Of a stretch of DNA of 64,000 nucleotides, positions 1-8,307 are shown piece after piece. The position numbers and the translations under genes are program-made. Origin of the DNA: JBDHXE01 sp035445085 (GTDB lineage Bacteria; Bacteroidota; Ignavibacteria; Kapaibacteriales; UBA2268); contig DAOMQA010000013.1 in the NCBI GenBank assembly GCA_035445085.1, positions 1 to 64,000 of the forward strand, given 5' to 3'. Position 1 is the stretch's first letter, and each line of letters starts with the position of its first letter. The notes beneath the pieces are model-generated. The model was given only the letters and a program-made list of their open reading frames with translations, was not told the origin of the DNA and made no database searches.

Positions 1-612
1 ATTATCTTTTTCATTTTAAAATTCCTTACAAAATATTTATAAAATTTAATTAAAAAACAATATAACTCTCTTAAATACTAAGAAAACAATACTTCTTTTA
101 ATTAAATTGTCGGACCTCTTGCCCTCCTCGGAAATTCCAGTTTAAGTTTGCTTTTGTTACAATAAGTGCAATGCAGTGCGTCTTCACCAGAGTATAGTGT
201 TAGTGTTAGAGTTATATTATATTTATTCAGTTTAAAATACATTTTTGTAAATGTGCAATGTTAGCTTCTTGAAATTAAGTATTTTTTATGTAAGTACCAA
301 ATTGTTTATTAGATTTTTGAATAGTATACAAAAGTACATATAGAATTCGAGTATTGTTATTGTAATATTTTAGTATATTTAAATATATTTTACTCTTTGA
401 ATATTATCAGCCCCCTAACATAGCAAATATTAATTTAATACGCAAGAGGTCTTTTGTTGTTTTAATAGTTTTTTTGTGTAGTATAATACTAAAAGTAGAT
501 TATAATTAGTAATGGTTTGATAAAGATATTACTATCAACTATCAATAGACGAGTCTAAGCTTGCTCATTCTTGCTTATCTCTACCTTCTTATATTCAAAT
601 TGATAATTTTAT
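1..612. other. Intergenic stretch without a recognisable gene
   Basis: No open reading frame of useful length is visible on either strand and no tRNA-like cloverleaf was recognised. The stretch is very AT-rich. The only structure I could pick out is a 10-bp perfect inverted repeat, GACCTCTTGC at 113-122 and GCAAGAGGTC at 442-451, about 320 bp apart. It may contain the 3' region of whatever lies left of the window, or decayed sequence. Confidence 0.5.
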
Positions 613-1329
613 TTACTTGCTTGGAGGCATTACATTCATTGGTCTTATTGTTATTTCATTAATAAGCATATTATCTGGGGTTTGCAATAAATACAGAAGA
701 GTATTGGCAATATCATCTGGATTTAACATATTCTTATGAGATTGTATCCCAGAACTATTAAAAAATGTCGTATCTATAGAACCCGGATTAATGCACGTTA
801 CTTTAATATTAAACGCTCTTAGTTCCAAGTAAAGAGCTTCGCTAAACCCCTGAACGGCAAACTTAGTAGCACAATAAGCAGAGCTATTATTTCTACCGAC
901 TTTGCCAAGAATAGAGCCAATATTAATTATATGAGACGATGTGTTTTTTTTCTTCATCAATGCTACAATTGGAGCTGTAAGATAGTACATACCATTAAGG
1001 TTGGTATTTATCATCTCTTGCCAATCTTCAGATTTCATTTCATCAACCTTATGAAAAGAGCCTACGCCCGCATTATTAATCAATATGTCAGGTAAATTAT
1101 TATCAGATATAGCATGATTAAGCCAGTTATGCACTTTGCTCTCATTTGTAATATCTAATTGCACGGGAATAAAGTTATTCCCCAATTTAGATTGTAGTTC
1201 GTGCAACGCATATATATTTCTACCAATCCCATAAACTTTTACGTTATTTTTAACAAGAACAGATGCAATGGAAGAACCTAATCCTCCGCTTGCACCTGTT
1301 AGAATAGCTGTTTTATTGTCTATATTCAT
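613..1329 (-). CDS. Short-chain dehydrogenase/reductase (SDR) family oxidoreductase
   Basis: Classical SDR of 238 aa, a cytoplasmic NAD(P)-dependent oxidoreductase of unknown substrate. Visible motifs are the Rossmann cofactor loop TGASGGLG (residues 11-18), NNAG (85-88), the catalytic Ser139, and Tyr152/Lys156 within YCATK, followed by NPGSIDT, which closes the cofactor site. Length is typical for the family. It lies 39 bp downstream of the AhpD-like gene and may be cotranscribed with it and the OsmC gene. The family assignment is firm. The reaction is not: SDRs act on sugars, ketones, steroids and acyl groups, and nothing here fixes the choice. It is distinct from fabG at 40902. Confidence 0.9.
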   Translation of the reverse strand: MNIDNKTAILTGASGGLGSSIASVLVKNNVKVYGIGRNIYALHELQSKLGNNFIPVQLDITNESKVHNWLNHAISDNNLPDILINNAGVGSFHKVDEMKSEDWQEMINTNLNGMYYLTAPIVALMKKKNTSSHIINIGSILGKVGRNNSSAYCATKFAVQGFSEALYLELRAFNIKVTCINPGSIDTTFFNSSGIQSHKNMLNPDDIANTLLYLLQTPDNMLINEITIRPMNVMPPSK

Positions 1330-1368
1330 AATATTCTTATCTTTAAGAGCTTATTATTAGATTATTTC

Positions 1369-1704
1369 TTATTCATTTTCCATAGCATCTAAGGCAATAT
1401 TTGCATGTGCATAAGCAGCACCTGCCCTCATTTCTGCTGCCACCCAGATTGCTTCCATTATTTCTTCTTGAGAAGCTCCATTTTTTAGAGCTTGCGGAAC
1501 ATGAGATTTGATACAATAAGGGCATTGCGTAACATGTGCCACAGCAACAGCAATTAATTGTTTTGTTTTTTCGTCAAGTACACCCTCTTTAAATACCGTT
1601 CTGCTAAAGGTTCGCCAAGCTTCAATTTGCTTTGGCGCTAAATTAGCTTTCTTCTTTGCACTTTCTGCAGTAGCAGTAGGGTACATTTCATTACTTTTAC
1701 TCAT
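1369..1704 (-). CDS. Carboxymuconolactone decarboxylase / AhpD-like family protein
   Basis: A 111-aa all-helical protein carrying the AhpD-type redox motif CPYCIKSH (Cys61, Cys64, His68). In AhpD this Cys-x-x-Cys pair, with a nearby His and an upstream Glu, gives disulfide-linked peroxidase or reductant activity. The family name (carboxymuconolactone decarboxylase) does not imply that reaction here, because the CxxC subgroup is usually involved in antioxidant chemistry. It sits between an OsmC peroxidase gene (95 bp upstream) and an SDR gene (39 bp downstream), which supports a thiol and peroxide stress role. A purine-rich GGAGAATGA-like ribosome site just precedes the ATG. The exact partner is unknown. 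Confidence 0.85.
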   Translation of the reverse strand: MSKSNEMYPTATAESAKKKANLAPKQIEAWRTFSRTVFKEGVLDEKTKQLIAVAVAHVTQCPYCIKSHVPQALKNGASQEEIMEAIWVAAEMRAGAAYAHANIALDAMENE

Positions 1705-1799
1705 TTCATTCTCCTCACCTAATTTTAAGTTAAGGTTACAACTTTATTATAATAGCTTCAATATAATAGTTGAAGCTATTTATCAATATAACTATTATG

Positions 1800-2219
1800 C
1801 TAAACTAAGCTTGCATCTAAGGTAATTTTTAAGTTCAATACTTTACTTACTGGGCAATTTTCTTTTGCGGCGTTTGCACACTCCAAGAATTTCTCATTAT
1901 CGATATTTGGAATTGTAGCTTTTAATGTAAGATGAGACGATACAAGTTCAAGTTTTTCAGGGTTCATTGTAATTTCAGCTTTAGCTTCTAATGAATCTGG
2001 CGTAAAGCCACTTTGCCCTAAAATCATACTTAAAGCCATAACAAAGCAACCAGCATGTGCTGCAGCAATTAATTCATCTGGGTTTGTACCTGCGCCTTCG
2101 CCGAATCGTGTAGCAAATGTGTATGGCGCATTATTTAATACTTCACTCTTTGTAGTAAGTGTGCCGTTACCTTCTTTTACTGTGCCATTCCAAACGGCAT
2201 AAGCTATATGCGACTTCAT
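1800..2219 (-). CDS. osmC: OsmC family organic hydroperoxide peroxidase
   Basis: A 139-aa OsmC-type peroxiredoxin-like protein that reduces organic hydroperoxides with two active-site cysteines. The signature NPDELIAAAHAGCFVMAL (about residues 46-63) holds the peroxidatic Cys58 and the general-base Glu49. The resolving Cys122 is in ENCPVSKVL, and Arg38 lies in the substrate pocket. Length and cysteine spacing match OsmC rather than the Ohr branch. It is first of three same-strand genes (OsmC, AhpD-like, SDR), suggesting a small redox operon. No CAAAnnTA (reverse of TAnnTTTG) promoter motif was seen just upstream. Confidence 0.9.
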   Translation of the reverse strand: MKSHIAYAVWNGTVKEGNGTLTTKSEVLNNAPYTFATRFGEGAGTNPDELIAAAHAGCFVMALSMILGQSGFTPDSLEAKAEITMNPEKLELVSSHLTLKATIPNIDNEKFLECANAAKENCPVSKVLNLKITLDASLV

Positions 2220-2392
2220 AATCTAAATTCCTTTTAATATTAAATAAAACGTTTAAGATATTCGCTTAAACTTAAGTTTAGGGACGCTTTAAAATTAGAA
2301 TTATTTAGTAATATTGGGTATAATCGCACAATTATGCTTTTTTTTTACTGTATAGATATAAGATATTTTTTGCTTGGAGCATATTCATATAT

Positions 2393-2427
2393 AAAAAAAG
2401 AGCAGTTCTATATAAGCAGAACTGCTC
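2393..2427 (-). terminator. Rho-independent terminator of the OmpA-family gene
   Basis: A perfect 10-bp stem GAGCAGTTCT / AGAACTGCTC (2400-2409 with 2418-2427) with an 8-nt loop. On the minus strand it is followed by a run of seven T (the A tract at 2393-2399). It begins 24 bp after the stop of the gene at 2451-3638 and is a textbook intrinsic terminator for it. Confidence 0.88.
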
Positions 2428-2450
2428 TGTAAAATTTCTAATTTTAAGTA

Positions 2451-3638
2451 TTATTTAGAGCGGAAAAACTCAACTCTTCTATTTTTCTTTCTGTTCGCAT
2501 CGCTATTGTTCGGCACTAAAGGTTCAGTTTCGCCTTTTCCAATTGGAGTTAAACGAGATCCGTCAATACCTTTGTCTACAAACCATTGTTTTACTGCTTC
2601 TGCTCTTTCTTGAGATAATTTCAAGTTATCATCATCATTACCAACATCATCGGTATGCCCAACAATATCAAAAATCATAGAAGTATTCTTTTGAAGTGCC
2701 GTTAAAGCAAAGTTAAGGATTCTTTCAGATTGTTTGGTAATAGTTGATTTACCTGTATCAAATGTTATATTCTTCAAAATTAATTTAGAGCCTGGTGCAA
2801 TACTTAAAATATCATCATCAGGGTCTAATGGATCGTTACCGAAAGAAACTTCCACACCATCATCAATACCGCCACCATCTGTATCTTTCACTAATGGATT
2901 AGTTTTGTAAGTATATACTTCATCGCCATCTAATAGACCATCGCCATCTGTGTCTGGGTTATTAGGGTCAGTACCTAATTTTAGCTCTTCAGCGTCAGAA
3001 AGTCCATCACCGTCTGCATCTGGCTCGAAATCTACGACGTCATAAGAAACACCTAATCTTAAAGCCCAATTACCATCATTGATATCATCATGAGCAGGGT
3101 TGTAATCATCAGTTAATGATAAGTTGAAACCAGCATTTAATTCAACAGCCCACTTTTGAGATAAGTAATGAGTTATACCAGCACCTATCGGGAAGCCAAC
3201 AGCAGCACCATCATTTTTTGAATCAGCGGCAAAATTAAAAGGCACGTCATTGACTTTAAAAATTGCAACACCAACACCGCCATAAATATATGGCGAAAAA
3301 GATTTAGAGTCAGTAAAATAATATCTAAGTCTTAAATCAGGCATAATATAAGTAGTACTATATTGCGAAAATCCTACGTAAGTACCATTTAGTAAATTAT
3401 CACTTGTTCCGTTAGTAAAATAGCTAAATGAAAATTCAGGAGTTAAACCTTTAGCAATACCATTTCTATATAAACCAAAGAAGTTTACAAGAGGACCAAA
3501 GTTTCTTTCAGAATTGATAGACTCATTGATACCACGAGTAACACCACCTCCAACACCCAAAGTTATTCCCTTATTTTGAGCAAATAATGGCGATGTACAT
3601 ATTGCTGCTATGATTAAATATTGAAAAAGTTTTTTCAT
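2451..3638 (-). CDS. Outer-membrane protein with beta-barrel, thrombospondin type 3 repeats and OmpA domain
   Basis: A 395-aa envelope protein. Residues 1-20 form a signal peptide ending in LFAQ. Residues about 25-200 look like an outer-membrane beta-barrel, with alternating aromatic strands and a closing LGVSYDVVDF. Residues about 206-275 carry three DxDxDG-type calcium-binding thrombospondin type 3 repeats (DADGDGLSDAEE, DTDGDGLLDGDE, DTDGGGIDDG). Residues about 285-395 form an OmpA_C domain with VGHTDDVG and NRRVEFF, which binds peptidoglycan. It should tether the outer membrane to the wall. It is monocistronic, ends in a strong terminator, and its start is preceded by GGAAAAATT. This architecture is common in Bacteroidota. 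Confidence 0.9.
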   Translation of the reverse strand: MKKLFQYLIIAAICTSPLFAQNKGITLGVGGGVTRGINESINSERNFGPLVNFFGLYRNGIAKGLTPEFSFSYFTNGTSDNLLNGTYVGFSQYSTTYIMPDLRLRYYFTDSKSFSPYIYGGVGVAIFKVNDVPFNFAADSKNDGAAVGFPIGAGITHYLSQKWAVELNAGFNLSLTDDYNPAHDDINDGNWALRLGVSYDVVDFEPDADGDGLSDAEELKLGTDPNNPDTDGDGLLDGDEVYTYKTNPLVKDTDGGGIDDGVEVSFGNDPLDPDDDILSIAPGSKLILKNITFDTGKSTITKQSERILNFALTALQKNTSMIFDIVGHTDDVGNDDDNLKLSQERAEAVKQWFVDKGIDGSRLTPIGKGETEPLVPNNSDANRKKNRRVEFFRSK

Positions 3639-3714
3639 ATAATTTTTCCATAAATGTTATAAAAAAAAGGTATACACGAAAGGAGTTTAATTGTATTATA
3701 TTAATATAAATTCT

Positions 3715-4905
3715 TTATTTACCCTTTTCTAATATATATGTTCGTCCCTTCAAAAAAGCCTTAATCACAATTATAATAATTGCTAGAATATTGGCTAAGA
3801 AGAATGTTAATATTAGCATTGTGATACGAATAGGAGCGCTTCTCTCATCTGGTACTTTCGCAGGGTCTAAAACTTCAACAAAAGGAATATCCTTCTTTTC
3901 TTGTATGGCTTCCTGATGATATTGTGTTTCTAAGTACATCATTACTTGTTCGTATATTTTGCGTTGCCTAAACAAATCGGCATATTCTTTCATTAGTGAA
4001 GGTATGCTATCTAAGGGTATAGCAAAAGCATCGTTTCCAGTAATGCCCCCACTCTGTATTTTATTATATTGCTCTGTTAATAAATCTACTTGTTCTTTAT
4101 AAAATTTTAATCGAGGGGAATTATCACTAAACTCCATTTGCGCTAAACTATATTCTATCTCTGATTTTGATAATTGTGATCCAATTTCAATTGCTTGACT
4201 TACAATAGCTTTTGATTGCTCATCAATTGAAATAACCTTATTCTTAATTTGAAAGTTCTCTAATTGTTTAGTTATTGAGTCTAATCTAACTCTATATTTT
4301 TTTAATTGGCTATCAATATATTCCTTAGACTGCTTTGCAGAAGACATACTTCTATCTCTCATTACATTATCTAAGCCCATTATAGCATATTTCGCTATAT
4401 TAGCCGCAAATTTCGCTGTCTCTCTCTGCTCAGCTTCCGTAGACAAGTAGCCAGTTTGGGTAGAAGCATTAATAAATATAGTACCTGACTTATCTGCTTC
4501 AATATCAATTAATCCTAAAACACTTTTAGCTAACTTATCGTTCGACATGCCTTGAAATCTTGGGTTACTTTTTAACTTTAAGCTATCAATTATAAAATCT
4601 GCCACAGTACGGCTTTTGAGAACTAATGTAAAAATCTTAGGTTGGTCATTTTGTCCCATCGTCCCAAGTCCAAGGTCGCCCGCCATACTCTGAATATATG
4701 ATGAAAGCCCGCCGCCTCCATCTTTTTTAGGGGGGAGAATCGATGCACTTGCCGTATAAGTATTTGGCATTATTAAAGAATAAATTCCAACAAGCACACA
4801 TAATATTACAACAAAGTATATATAGAATTTTAAATTCAGGCTGATTAGCTTGAAAATTGTAATTAATGAGAATTCTTCTGTTTTTATTTCTGTATTATTA
4901 TTCAT
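3715..4905 (-). CDS. Wzz/GumC-like polysaccharide chain-length (co-polymerase) protein
   Basis: A 396-aa inner-membrane protein of the polysaccharide co-polymerase type. A transmembrane helix near residues 27-48 is followed by a large periplasmic part rich in predicted coiled coil (about 190-320). A second helix near 358-381 is preceded by the proline-rich PAKVPDERSAPIR typical of Wzz proteins. No C-terminal tyrosine-kinase domain follows, so it resembles stand-alone Wzz rather than Wzc. The gene is 16 bp downstream of the SLBB exporter gene, and together they form the export half of a capsule or exopolysaccharide system. Glycosyltransferases and a Wzx/Wzy pair are not adjacent. Confidence 0.85.
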   Translation of the reverse strand: MNNNTEIKTEEFSLITIFKLISLNLKFYIYFVVILCVLVGIYSLIMPNTYTASASILPPKKDGGGGLSSYIQSMAGDLGLGTMGQNDQPKIFTLVLKSRTVADFIIDSLKLKSNPRFQGMSNDKLAKSVLGLIDIEADKSGTIFINASTQTGYLSTEAEQRETAKFAANIAKYAIMGLDNVMRDRSMSSAKQSKEYIDSQLKKYRVRLDSITKQLENFQIKNKVISIDEQSKAIVSQAIEIGSQLSKSEIEYSLAQMEFSDNSPRLKFYKEQVDLLTEQYNKIQSGGITGNDAFAIPLDSIPSLMKEYADLFRQRKIYEQVMMYLETQYHQEAIQEKKDIPFVEVLDPAKVPDERSAPIRITMLILTFFLANILAIIIIVIKAFLKGRTYILEKGK

Positions 4906-4921
4906 ATAATTTCATTTATAA

Positions 4922-6580
4922 TTATCTTGCAGCATTGGTTACCGCAAATACTACACCAGCAATTGTTACTAATTGTGATATTATCGTAAGGGCAGTAGTA
5001 AAAGTTTCCATAAATGTATATTCTGCCTCAGTAGGCACTAATATCACGTCGCCAGGTTCAATAGCATACTTTTCCATATCATCAGCTAAGAATTGCCCGC
5101 CTTGTGGCTTTGTAATAAAAGTTTCACCTTCGTCAGCTCTAAAAGCAAATCCTCCAGCTAACTGAATATAATCTAAGTAAGAAAGTCCCTTTCTATATTT
5201 AATATTACCAGGGTTATTTACTCGCCCTTGTACATTTACATAATCTTTCACCAATGGCACAATAATAGAATCTTGGTTTATAAGTGGGACATTATTTTCA
5301 GAATTAGGATTATTCATTACCTCCCTAAAATCAATAGACATAGCGCCTTTCTTTTCATTGACTTTAGCTCTATAATATCTTACTTCAGACTGCGACATAT
5401 CTGTAACTGCCATTCTACTAAGCCTTTCTATTTGAGGATCTTTTTCAAGTGCATCCTTTTGCCTAATGAACTCTATCCTATCTATAGAAGCCTTTTCAGT
5501 AAACCCACCAGCTTTTTCTAAAATATCCCTTAATTTAGTTTGATCCTCAATTATAGCATATTTACCCGGATATTTAACTTCACCTTCTATAACAACGTAA
5601 TCTGTATTTTGCCAGTTACTTGCTTTTCTTACATAAACTCTATCTCCCGGTCTTAACGGAAAATCACCTAATAATGGCTCGTTATTTAATAGTTTATTTT
5701 TCCAACTCTTGAGGTTAAGATTATCAACCACTAATTCATTCCCAGCTTCCGTAAAACGAGCAATTTTGACAGAATCAAGTAAGGCAGAGCCTAAAAAACC
5801 TTGACCAAATCTTATTAAAGTAGATAGAGAATCGCCTTCAGCAAATTCAAATTCACCCGGGGCGAATACTTCTCCTTGTATTTCTATACTTTCTTTAAAA
5901 GATGCAGGTAAGACTATAACTAAATCGCCCCCCATTACAAATGGGTTTGCTTCTTCATCACCAAGCATAAAGTATTTGAATAAATCAGCCTTTAATTTTT
6001 TTTCTACTCCTTTTCTCACAATTTGAATATTTCGTTCTGATGATTCAAATTGTAAACCTCCTGCCCTTTCTATCACTTCAGATACCCTGTCGGCAGATGT
6101 AGCACTTACAGTTAATGGCTTAGGTATAGCTCCGCTTATAGTTACTTTAAATTGTTTTAGCTTCTTTAAAGTAATCTCGGCATCAGCAACTTTCAAATTA
6201 TTATGAATCTTTGCTAATATCAATTTTTTAGCATCAGTCAAATTTTTATCTTTAAGGTTAATCACACCAATAGATTTTATTAATAAATTACCCTCAGGTG
6301 AGACTTCAGCATCAAATTGAAATACTTCTGACGAAATTATAGAAATACTAAACACATCGCCAGGACCTACTATATATTTCGTTGGTTCAATTTCTCTTTC
6401 TAAGAGACCGCTTGTTTCTTTAGTCCAAGTTTGGGCGTTCTGGACAGCTAATGTATCTACCCAATTTTTTGTAGCCCCAGAAATTCTTCCCTTTTCAACT
6501 TTTTTAGTTTGTTGTGAATATGCTAAGCTGCACATAAAAACAGCAAGAATAGCAATTATTAAAATTTTATTATTGGACAT
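4922..6580 (-). CDS. Polysaccharide biosynthesis/export protein with SLBB domains (Wza/KpsD-like)
   Basis: A 552-aa secreted protein with a signal peptide (residues 1-22). A Poly_export domain lies at about 60-140 (YIVGPGDVFSISI), followed by repeated SLBB folds marked by IQGEVFAPGEFEF, IEGEVKYPGKYAI and VQGRVNNPGNI. A hydrophobic C-terminal segment of roughly 20 residues ends the protein. This arrangement is that of outer-membrane polysaccharide exporters, with the C-terminal helix crossing the outer membrane in Wza. It is longer than Wza (about 380 aa) because of extra SLBB units. It is first in a two-gene operon with the Wzz-like gene and has a TAnnTTTG promoter motif 31 bp upstream. Confidence 0.87.
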   Translation of the reverse strand: MSNNKILIIAILAVFMCSLAYSQQTKKVEKGRISGATKNWVDTLAVQNAQTWTKETSGLLEREIEPTKYIVGPGDVFSISIISSEVFQFDAEVSPEGNLLIKSIGVINLKDKNLTDAKKLILAKIHNNLKVADAEITLKKLKQFKVTISGAIPKPLTVSATSADRVSEVIERAGGLQFESSERNIQIVRKGVEKKLKADLFKYFMLGDEEANPFVMGGDLVIVLPASFKESIEIQGEVFAPGEFEFAEGDSLSTLIRFGQGFLGSALLDSVKIARFTEAGNELVVDNLNLKSWKNKLLNNEPLLGDFPLRPGDRVYVRKASNWQNTDYVVIEGEVKYPGKYAIIEDQTKLRDILEKAGGFTEKASIDRIEFIRQKDALEKDPQIERLSRMAVTDMSQSEVRYYRAKVNEKKGAMSIDFREVMNNPNSENNVPLINQDSIIVPLVKDYVNVQGRVNNPGNIKYRKGLSYLDYIQLAGGFAFRADEGETFITKPQGGQFLADDMEKYAIEPGDVILVPTEAEYTFMETFTTALTIISQLVTIAGVVFAVTNAAR

Positions 6581-6610
6581 ATTTAACTAATTTAGCCTAT
6601 AAATAATAGG

Positions 6611-6618
6611 CAAATATA
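6611..6618 (-). promoter_or_regulatory. Bacteroidota-type -7 promoter element of the polysaccharide export operon
   Basis: Plus-strand CAAATATA reads TATATTTG on the minus strand, matching TAnnTTTG. It lies 31 bp upstream of the SLBB exporter start, divergent from the promoter at 6662. No clear -33 TTTG box was seen. Confidence 0.5.
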
Positions 6619-6661
6619 TGTAAAAAATATATAATTATCAGAAATTTAATTCTAATCGTCA

Positions 6662-6669
6662 TACTTTTG
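6662..6669 (+). promoter_or_regulatory. Bacteroidota-type -7 promoter element before the suhB-dapF operon
   Basis: TACTTTTG matches TAnnTTTG and ends 11 bp before the ATG at 6681, so the transcript would have a very short leader. The intergenic region to the divergent exporter gene is only 100 bp. Confidence 0.5.
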
Positions 6670-6680
6670 CAATTAGATAT

Positions 6681-7478
6681 ATGGAGTATTTAAAATTGAT
6701 TTTAGGCTTATTAGAAAGTGCCAAAAGTGCTGCTTTAATTGCAGGCGATATTTTATTAGAAGGCTTTGGTACAAATTTTAAAATTAGTAATAAAGAAGGA
6801 AGAAATAATTTAGTAACAGAATATGACTTAAAGTCAGAACGTGCTATTATAGAGTTTTTATTGCATAAATACCCTACCCATTCCTTTTTAGCAGAAGAAA
6901 GTGGCAACACCCAAAACGATGAAATTGTAAAATGGATAATAGACCCTTTAGACGGAACTACAAATTTTGCAAATAATTTACCAATATTCTCTGTTAGTAT
7001 TGCTGCCGAATATAAAGGAGAAATAGTTGCTGGAGTAGTATATAATCCAGTTCTTAAAGAGTTATTTTATGCATCGAAAGGAGGAGGAGCATTTTTGAAT
7101 GATAATAGAATTTATTGTTCGAACAGTAACGATTTGAATACATCATTCTTAGTTACAGGTTTCCCTTATAATGTTGAGAAAAATCCCTATAGCTGTGTAG
7201 ATACCTTTGTTAAAGTAGTTTTGCAAGGGATACCAGTAAGAAGATTAGGTTCAGCTGCCATAGATTTAGCTTATGTAGCTTGTGGTAGATTTGATGGTTT
7301 TTGGGAATTAAACTTAAATGCTTGGGATACAGCAGCGGGATACTTATTAGTAGAAGAAAGCGGTGGAATAGTTACACAATACAATAATGATAAATTTTCT
7401 ATATATAATAATACAATAATTGCAACAAACGGTAAAATTCATAGTCAAGTTGTAGAATTAATAAATTCTTTTAGTTAA
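6681..7478 (+). CDS. suhB: Inositol monophosphatase family protein
   Basis: A 265-aa Mg2+-dependent phosphatase of the IMPase/SuhB family. The metal-binding motifs are all present: Glu72-Glu73 in AEESG, WIIDPLDGTTNF (Asp88, Asp91) and WDTAAG (Asp216). Family members hydrolyse inositol phosphates, fructose 1,6-bisphosphate or 3'-phosphoadenosine phosphate (CysQ); sequence alone does not separate these. It opens a plus-strand operon. Its stop codon overlaps the dapF start by one base (TAATG), suggesting translational coupling. The ATG at 6681 is supported by the promoter element ending at 6669. The symbol names the family, not a proven substrate. Confidence 0.85.
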   Translation: MEYLKLILGLLESAKSAALIAGDILLEGFGTNFKISNKEGRNNLVTEYDLKSERAIIEFLLHKYPTHSFLAEESGNTQNDEIVKWIIDPLDGTTNFANNLPIFSVSIAAEYKGEIVAGVVYNPVLKELFYASKGGGAFLNDNRIYCSNSNDLNTSFLVTGFPYNVEKNPYSCVDTFVKVVLQGIPVRRLGSAAIDLAYVACGRFDGFWELNLNAWDTAAGYLLVEESGGIVTQYNNDKFSIYNNTIIATNGKIHSQVVELINSFS

Positions 7479-8302
7479 TGGAAATTGAAATAATGAGCGG
7501 TACAGGGAATATATTCTCTGTGATTGATAATCGGCAATATCAATATTCAAAAGAATGGTATGATAAGAATATTCAATTATTTGTTAATATTCAAGGCTAT
7601 TCAATTGAAGGAATAATGGTTATAAATGAATCCCTAAAATATGAATTTGAAGTTTGGTTCTTTAATCCGGACGGAAGTTCTGGCATGATGTGTGGTAATG
7701 GAGGACGATGCGCTGTGGAATTTGCTCAAAGGCATAATTTTACAAATAACTCTAATTTCTTTAGCTTCAAAATGGCTAATCAAATATATAATGCAACGTT
7801 TGAAGGTGCTTTAATAAGTTTATACTTACCCGCTCCGCAAAGTATAGAGTATAATAAAAAAATTATAAATAACTCCATCTGGTATAATGGTGATTATATC
7901 AATGTAGGTTCTGATCATTTTGTTATTAATTATTTTGATTCATATTTTAATAATTTTGACTTTTATTCTGACAACATTATAAAAATAGCAAGTGAATTAC
8001 GATATAATGAAAAATTTGAACGTGGCGCTAATATAAATTATTATAAAAAAAATAATAATTACTACGATATAAGAACATTTGAACGCGGAGTAGAGAAGAT
8101 TACAGGAGCCTGCGGTACGGGTGCTTGCTCTACAGCATTATCTATATTCAATAGGAATCCTATGAGTAATCCAATGAAGTTATTAGCTCCAAGCGGTGAA
8201 TTTTTGGAAGTTGAAATTATCTTAGATAATAAACACAACATAGTAAACTTTAAATTAACAGGTTCGGCAAAAAAAATCGACACACTTTTAATCAATATAT
8301 AA
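7478..8302 (+). CDS. dapF: Diaminopimelate epimerase
   Basis: A 274-aa cofactor-independent epimerase converting LL- to meso-diaminopimelate, the last shared step before lysine and peptidoglycan cross-links. Two catalytic cysteines are visible: Cys72 in MMCGNGGRC and Cys212 in GACGTGACSTA. The N-terminal MSGTGNIFSVID resembles the family's GxGNDFxxxD, with Ile replacing the usual Asp. FERGVE precedes the second cysteine as expected. It overlaps suhB by one base and lies 5 bp before the M20 amidohydrolase. The next two genes could supply the preceding deacetylase and aminotransferase steps of an acetylated DAP route. Confidence 0.9.
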   Translation: MEIEIMSGTGNIFSVIDNRQYQYSKEWYDKNIQLFVNIQGYSIEGIMVINESLKYEFEVWFFNPDGSSGMMCGNGGRCAVEFAQRHNFTNNSNFFSFKMANQIYNATFEGALISLYLPAPQSIEYNKKIINNSIWYNGDYINVGSDHFVINYFDSYFNNFDFYSDNIIKIASELRYNEKFERGANINYYKKNNNYYDIRTFERGVEKITGACGTGACSTALSIFNRNPMSNPMKLLAPSGEFLEVEIILDNKHNIVNFKLTGSAKKIDTLLINI

Positions 8303-8307
8303 ATATA

